Positions 58,886 to 63,569 of a stretch of DNA of 63,569 nt are shown piece by piece. The stretch covers positions 1-63,569 of the forward strand of contig JAVKOQ010000296.1 of NCBI GenBank assembly GCA_031835245.1, written 5' to 3'. The DNA comes from Balamuthia mandrillaris (Eukaryota > Discosea > Longamoebia > Balamuthiidae). Every line of letters starts with the position of its first letter. Positions within the stretch are counted from its first letter, which is position 1. The translations under genes were made by a program, and so were the position numbers. The notes beneath the pieces were generated by a model. That model did not search any database. It saw nothing but the letters and a program-made list of their open reading frames with translations, and was not told where the DNA came from.

Positions 58886-60019
58886 ATGCGGCACGAAAAC
58901 AGTTTTCGTAGCGGGACCAAATATCTGGTTTTGCTTCCGCTGGCTCTTTTTTTGATGCTGTTCTTTAGCCTCTCCTCGCGGGACAAAGACGGTCAGTTTC
59001 AGAGGGTGTTTTGCTGTTATCATTGCTGATCTACTGTTGTGATACAATCAGGTGGACAATTGAGCACGTGGGCTCCTCCAGGAGTTCACCATCGTGAGCG
59101 GGTATCGCCATTGTCAGTGGATTGTCATATCACGCTTGAGCCTGAAGAGGCCTTGGCAGTACATACTCCTACGTTTAGTATGCATCCTATGTCGAATGCT
59201 AACATCCTTCTGTAGATAACCATTAGGTGGCCACGTCGCAGTTATCTCCTCTATGTATATCCACGTGGAGATATTGTAAGCAACACTATACAATCCAGTG
59301 GATATTGGATGCAAACTTCAACAGAAAGGATATTGGACATTATGCATAGCAAACTTGGTCAAGAATGGAAGGAGAATGGGAATACCATGCTGCTGGATGT
59401 AGGAGCGCATGTGGGGTGGTTAAGTCTTGCAGTAGCTGCACATGGTTACAAAACGATTGCGGTTGAGCCCTTCTCCTGGAACTTGAAACTTATGCAAGCA
59501 AGCATCTGTGCAAACCCGCCACTCAACAAGACGTTGACTTTATTTCCAGTTGGAGCAAGTAATGAAAGAAAGCAATGCCAATCTATCTCGGATAACATCA
59601 ACATTGGAGATGTGCATGTGCACTGCAACACATCTTTTCTTTTTTCAAAAGCCCAATATAGTGATAGAGGACTTGTGTATGTGGAAACTTTGGATGATAT
59701 TCTACAAGAACAAGTTTTATTGATGAAGATTGATGTAGAAGGTCATGAACTCTTTGCAATGCAAGGAGCAAAACAACTATTGCAAACTTTTCCACCTGGA
59801 ATTATATTTACTGAATATTCTGAAAAGAGTATGTTAGAACTTGGGATTACACGACCTTTAGATTATTTGGAAATGATTCTCAGTTATGATTATTTGCTTT
59901 TTCAAACTTGGATAGATTTACAAGCAAAAAAAGAGTTAAACCTTATTACTTTGAAGTCCCCAGTGTTTTGTGATCTTATTTTTGTACACAAATCCATCAT
60001 AAATAAGATTTCTTGGTAA
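58886..60019 (+). CDS. FkbM-family methyltransferase, type II membrane protein
   Basis: Three exons (58886-58991, 59052-59158, 59216-60019) sum to 1017 nt, 338 residues. N-terminal membrane anchor LVLLPLALFLMLFFSL. The FkbM domain starts YVYPRGDIVSNTIQSSGYW, then motif I LLDVGAHVGWLSLAVAAHG, IAVEPFSWNLKLMQASI, DRGLVYVETLDDILQEQ and LLMKIDVEGHELFAMQGAKQ, the (K-I/M)DVEGxE block that defines the family. SAM-dependent O-methylation of a sugar or secondary metabolite is typical. The second intron is only 57 nt, with branch sequence TGCTAAC and acceptor CTGTAG; an apparent in-frame stop lies inside it. From about 59560 onward the codons turn AT-rich, unlike the GC-rich genes to the left. Confidence 0.9.
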
Positions 60020-60311
60020 TGTGTTTAAATAACCTACTTTATATCACAAATCTTGCTTGCTTGCTTATATTCAAAAATGCACCTTTAGACTCAGCACTCA
60101 GCTTGAACACAGAGGTTTATTGTAGCAGCAACAACATTCATGGTCTAAACAATAATTGTTTTGATGGATTGGTGTTGGTCTATTTGTTCTTCTTTTGACA
60201 TTGCATTATTTATTCACACTTTGTTTTTTGTTTCTTTTTCTCTCTTTCTTTCTCATTCTTTTTTTTTCTCTTTTTTTTTCTTTCTTTTTTTCTTTTACAC
60301 TGCTTCTTTAG
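60020..60311. other. AT-rich, pyrimidine-rich region, probably intron
   Basis: T/C-rich run (60225-60311) ending CTGCTTCTTTAG, a strong 3' splice site before the next frame. No upstream exon could be identified. Confidence 0.45.
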
Positions 60312-60740
60312 TTTCATGAAACGAACAGATTTACCAACCAAAGATTTTATTGCTCCTTGTGGCTTGAATGTTGTACTGCTTGGGTAGACAATCATCCAGA
60401 AAAGTTTGACAAGGATGTGGTAGCTGAAGCTGCAGCAACTTACGAGGCCAAAAACAAATCTCCTCTTTGCTGGTCTAATATTCATCATCAGCTTTGCTGT
60501 CAACATATCTCTGGCATTCTACAAGGTTTTTTCAGTGGTTTGAATGAGCTGGTGGATAAGTTTGCAGCTCCTATACTTCCCAAGTTGGTCAACAGATCAC
60601 CCATTCACAAAGCATTCCTCACCTCTTGTCATCAAGAGCAGCCATTCTTACCTACTTTTCCTAATGACATTCTGAAAAAAAACGATGATGATGATAATGA
60701 AAGAAATCATAACTCAAAAGAAAAAACACCACCAGGTTAG
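60312..60740 (+). CDS. 3'-terminal exon of an unidentified gene, ending inside telomeric repeats
   Basis: A 142-codon open frame following a pyrimidine tract and TTCTTTAG. It begins FHETNRFTNQRFYCSLWLEC, continues AWVDNHPEKFDKDVVAEAAA, LCWSNIHHQLCCQHISGILQ, FFSGLNELVDKFAAPILPKL and ends in an acidic/basic Asp-Asn-Lys region then KTPPG. The stop TAG at 60738-60740 is part of GGTTAGGGTTAGGG, so the natural C-terminus appears replaced by telomeric sequence. The W-V-x-N-H-P-x-x-F-D stretch recalls the C-terminal part of RasGEF N-domains, but this is weak. AT-rich composition like the end of the FkbM gene. Confidence 0.5.
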   Translation, partial: FHETNRFTNQRFYCSLWLECCTAWVDNHPEKFDKDVVAEAAATYEAKNKSPLCWSNIHHQLCCQHISGILQGFFSGLNELVDKFAAPILPKLVNRSPIHKAFLTSCHQEQPFLPTFPNDILKKNDDDDNERNHNSKEKTPPG

Positions 60741-60748
60741 GGTTAGGG
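60737..60748 (+). repeat. Two telomeric TTAGGG units
   Basis: TTAGGGTTAGGG immediately after the coding-like frame; the first TAG serves as its stop. Confidence 0.85.
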
Positions 60749-61054
60749 AATCGGCCTCGTTTTAAGGCTACCCTTTGTCGAACAAGTATAAGGTATATCA
60801 TAAACATAGATACATCTAAAGGAAGAACAACACTTGAAGTATTTGCTATAACAAACAGTTTGGTATTTCATGAAGTTGTAACAAAGTTATTGAGGTGCGA
60901 AAATGTGGAACCAAGGGAACCTGCTTGGTTCCCTGGTTCCATAGCAAAAATTTCAAACTTAGAAAAAATTTCAACATTCTCTAAGCCAAAATGATTGAAA
61001 AAAGGTAAAATTGATGTTTATTAATAAAAAAAAGGAATACCATGCTTTTGTTTG
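60749..61054. other. Subtelomere-like spacer with a strong hairpin
   Basis: AT-rich, about 300 bases between two telomeric tracts. The segment 60910-60945 folds as an inverted repeat: TGGAACCA(A)GGGAACC, loop TGCTT, GGTTCCCTGGTTCCA. No gene seen. Confidence 0.5.
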
Positions 61055-61222
61055 AGGTTAGGGTTAGGGTTAGGGTTAGGGTTAGGGTTAAGGGTTAGGG
61101 TTAGGGTTAAGGTTTAGGTTAGGGTTAGGGTTAGGGTTAGGGTTAGGGTTAGGGTTAGGGTTAGGGTTAGGGTTAGGGTTAGGTTAGGGTTAGGGTTAGG
61201 GTTAGGGTTAGGGTTAGGGTTA
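61055..61222 (+). repeat. Interstitial telomeric array (TTAGGG)n
   Basis: About 27 TTAGGG units with a few degenerate ones (TTAAGGG, TTTAGG, TTAGG) near 61085-61115 and 61180. Orientation is as at a right-hand chromosome end. Unlike a true end, a coding sequence follows directly. Confidence 0.95.
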
Positions 61223-61224
61223 AG

Positions 61225-63073
61225 GAGAAGGAGAAGCAACCAAATGGCAACTGCTGGACCTGCCAGAGGAGACGCTGCTCCACGTGTTCTCCTTCCTGGA
61301 CCTGACGATGTTGTCCCGCGTGGAGCTCGTCTGCCACCACTTTAGGCGCGTGGCCAAGGACAAGTACCTCGGCAAACAGATTGGGTTCACCAGCAAGTCG
61401 CTGAAGACCAAGCTCACCAACGAGAGGTTCCTTGCCTTTCTGGAAAAGTCTCCCAACCTTCTGTCCATCAATATCTCTGGCTGCGTTGGTTGGTTGTCTC
61501 TCTACTCCTCACCTCACTTCTCCTGTCTCTCACTTTTCTTCTTCGTTTCTATGCTCTCTCTCTCTTTTTTTTTTTTTGTTCTTTCTCTTGTCTTTTTTCT
61601 GCCCTTCTCTTCTGTTCCGTGTCTCCTTCTTTCTCTTCACTGCTTCTCTTCCAGTTTCTTCTTTTTCTCTCCTTCTCTCTATCTCTGTTGTCTTCTGACT
61701 GGGATATCCGCTGTTGCTTATTTTTGAACAAAAAGGCCTTTCAAGCGCATGTCTGGAGTACATTCGCGTCAAATGCCCAAACCTGGTGAGCTTACAGCTA
61801 TCTGGCTGCAAATGGGTCACTTCTCTCTTTTTTACTTCTCCTTCTTCCTCCTCCTCTGCTTCGTCTTCTCCCTCCTCTGCTTCGGCTTCTTCCTCTGCTT
61901 CTTCGTTCCTTTCATCTTCGTCGTTTGCTTCTCCGTTATGGCCTTTATCCTCTCAAACAAGTGGTAGCAGTGGAGGCGGTGCTCGCAACAGAGACCCTTC
62001 TCTGTGGTATTGCACCGTCTGCAAAAGCTACAACAACAAGAAAGTGCGAGTGTGCGCCACATGCAGAACTCGAAAAGGAGCCAGCGGCATCCTCCAAAAC
62101 AGACTTCCTCGAAGACCATCCCCTCCTCGCTCCCGAAACAACAGCAACAATAGTGATGAAAGCAAAACAGGAAACGATGAAGAAGGAGAAAATGGTGAAG
62201 AAGAAGAACAAGAAGTTGATGAAGACGACGAAGAGCACGCCTTGGAAATGTACATGAGGCAGAAATATGGTATCAACAACAACACCAACAACAATGATAA
62301 GGACAGTCAGAGTTTAAAGAGAAGCCATCCCATTTTGAGCTCTCTGTTGGCTTCTTACTGCAGCAACTTGGATGACGAGTCGATTGTGAGCATGGCGCTG
62401 GGTTGTGGCAACGCTTTGAGGAAGTTGCACTTGGCGCACTGTCATCGTCTCACCGACAAAAGCGTGGCCTATCTGGCTGTACATTGCCCATCTTTGGTTG
62501 AGTTGGACTTGTCTGGTTGCTTTCACATCAGCGAAGATGGTTAGTCTTTCTCCTCTCTTTTTTGTTTTCTTTTTGTTATTCTCATCGAAACCAAAACAAA
62601 AAGGAATAAGGTTTTTATTGAGCAAGACCAGAAACAGTCTACGCGTGTTTAAAGCACCCCCCACTTTCAGTTCCTTATCTTCTCTTCCTCGAAATCGCCC
62701 TATCTTTTCTTCTTCCGATGAACAGAAAGAGAAAGAGAAAGAGAGAGAAGACCACGAGCAAGGGCAACAATTGGAGAGTCATCCATTCTGTCAACTGCAA
62801 CTGCGAACGCTTTCTCTCTGCCCCTCAACAACTCCTGAAGAGAGTCGGCAGAAACGCCAACTGCTGCAAGACGAAAACTTTCATCACAGCATCTCTCTCA
62901 TCGAGGAACTCAACTTGGAGGGATGTTCTCTGCGAGTGGCAACGTTGGAGAAGCTGTTGGCTGGTTTGACGTTGCTGAGGAAGGTCTACTTGGTGGGAAG
63001 CGTTGGCAGCAACGAGAGAATGGCATTGTCTCAACTGCAGGAGCGTTATCCTTATGTGCAACTGCTCTTTTGA
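61225..63073 (+). CDS. F-box / leucine-rich repeat / RanBP2 zinc-finger protein, 5' end missing
   Basis: Exons 61225-61488, 61736-62539 and 62604-63073, all in phase. The F-box (LLDLPEETLLHVFSFLDLTM, VCHHFRRVAKDKYLGK) begins only seven codons after the telomeric array. The frame is closed upstream by a TAA formed by the last repeat unit, and no ATG precedes the F-box, so the start or first exon is absent or lies beyond the array. Cys-type LRRs follow (NLLSINISGC, CLEYIRVKCPNLVSLQLSGC, LRKLHLAHCHRLTDKSVAYL, VELDLSGCFHISEDG). Between them is a Ser-rich insert with a RanBP2-type finger (LWYCTVCKSYNNKKVRVCAT, C) and an acidic stretch. The last part, ISLIEELNLEGCSLRVATLE, is another LRR. LRR F-box proteins are SCF substrate receptors; the RanBP2 finger could bind ubiquitin or RNA. 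Confidence 0.85.
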
Positions 63074-63088
63074 AAACAGACCAACTAA

Positions 63089-63112
63089 GAGAGAGAGAGA
63101 GAGAGAGAGAGA
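63089..63112. repeat. (GA)n tract
   Basis: A GA repeat on the plus strand in the 3' flank of the LRR gene and of the O-methyltransferase (CT on that gene's strand). Confidence 0.8.
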
Positions 63113-63240
63113 AGCCACAAATCGAAAGGCAAAGTTTTATCTTTTTGAGCTGGCTTTTTAAGTGTTTGTAAATACAAAGGTGCTCTTTCTCCTCTCGTTC
63201 TTGGCTAAGAAGCAAACCAAGTTCGTTGTTGTGTGTGGAG

Positions 63241-63535
63241 TCAATAGTTCCACGTAATGAGAGATATGCCATCTCGAACGGTAAGCAGACAATTGCGTGT
63301 GAGCGTGTCGCGAACGACATGTTGGTTGAATGCATGAATGTGTTTAGTGACTGAATCATGTTTTTCTGGTGGTTCTATCACCTTGGCATACCACAAGGTG
63401 TTATCGACGACGATGAGGCCGCGCGAAGATAAAAGCTTATGCTCGAGAATGAAGTCGTAGTAGTAGATTTGGCTTTCTTTGTCGGCGTCAATGAAGATAA
63501 GGTCGAATGGTTGTTGGTCTTTCAGTGCGTTGAGA
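63241..63535 (-). CDS. O-methyltransferase family 3 (caffeoyl-CoA OMT-like), C-terminal exon
   Basis: The terminal exon, starting at the acceptor CTGAAG|T (63535) and ending with TGA at 63241-63243. It reads LNALKDQQPFDLIFIDADKE, IYYYDFILEHKLLSSRGLIV, VDNTLWYAKVIEPPEKHDS, HIHAFNQHVVRD and LLTVRDGISLITWNY. FDLIFIDADK and GLIVVDNTLW with the final RDGIS are the characteristic blocks of class I, metal-dependent O-methyltransferases (CCoAOMT/COMTD1 type): the Asp residues bind metal and catechol. The N-terminal half is beyond the right edge of the window. An in-frame stop just upstream of the exon confirms the splice site. Confidence 0.9.
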
Positions 63536-63569
63536 CTTCAGAGTGATGTTAGAGGAAATGTGAGGAGGA

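Noticed and set aside
59159-59215. In-frame TAG in FkbM as evidence of a pseudogene or recoded stop
   Set aside because: It lies at the acceptor of a 57-nt intron with a GT donor and a TGCTAAC branch sequence; removing it joins conserved sequence in phase.
61055-61222. CRISPR array or ordinary satellite
   Set aside because: The unit is an exact TTAGGG telomere repeat without spacers; no CRISPR-like or LTR/LINE element was found anywhere in the window.
61244-61345. ATG at 61244 as the start of the F-box/LRR gene
   Set aside because: It is in a different frame from the F-box and closes after about 33 codons.

Overview
This window is nuclear DNA from a microbial eukaryote. Almost every gene is split by short introns (commonly 55-200 nt) with GT-AG ends, and there is a eukaryotic initiator tRNA-Met and a TTAGGG telomere-type array. 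The gene set (two-domain CRIB/Ste20 kinase, three Frizzled-like seven-pass receptors, F-box plus 'LKWARENGCPW' ankyrin repeats, UFM1 E1 enzyme UB​A5, RAD51B) fits a free-living amoeba, most likely an amoebozoan. That placement is inference from gene content; no species was identified. I rebuilt the exons by hand from splice sites and phase. For most multi-exon genes with both ends in the window the exon lengths sum to a whole number of codons, which is a strong internal check.

Layout, left to right. 0-7.9 kb: 5' part of an XRN-type 5'-3' exonuclease (-), UBA5 (-), a secreted or GPI-anchored protein (+), the ESCRT/abscission factor MITD1 (-), a type II membrane glycosyltransferase (-). 8-20 kb: a metzincin protease (+), an APC-family permease (-), RAD51B (-), a low-complexity basic protein (+), tRNA-iMet (+) and a truncated iMet copy, an F-box/SPRY protein (-). 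20-31 kb: a NodU/TobZ-type carbamoyltransferase with a membrane anchor (-), an F-box protein fused to a degenerate tubulin (-), then a plus-strand cluster of three intronless ubiquitin-like proteins with a CCTLF prenylation tail and a decayed fourth copy. 31-46 kb: an unknown coiled-coil protein (+), a Frizzled-like receptor (-), a U-box/C2/zinc-finger E3 candidate (+), a two-domain sulfotransferase (-), a PPR protein (-), an F-box/ankyrin protein (-). 46-58 kb: a MKRN2OS-like protein with a UIM (+), two tandem Frizzled-like receptors (+), and one 965-residue protein carrying two complete CRIB-kinase modules (-). 58.9-63.6 kb: an FkbM methyltransferase (+), an AT-rich terminal exon that stops inside a telomeric repeat, about 170 bp of TTAGGG repeats, an F-box/LRR/RanBP2-finger gene with no visible start, and the end of an O-methyltransferase (-).

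Themes. Ubiquitin-type signalling is heavily represented: UBA5, three F-box proteins with SPRY, ankyrin or LRR partners, the F-box-tubulin fusion, the U-box/C2 protein, the UIM protein and the Ub-like triplet. Microsatellites in introns are long, and on the transcribed strand they are consistently pyrimidine- or T-rich whichever way the gene points. Palindromes centred on TCGA recur just upstream of start codons. The most unusual items are the F-box-tubulin fusion, the telomere array flanked by two broken genes, the dual kinase, the prenylated Ub-like cluster, and a possible 18-nt intron (or 18-bp duplication) in the permease.
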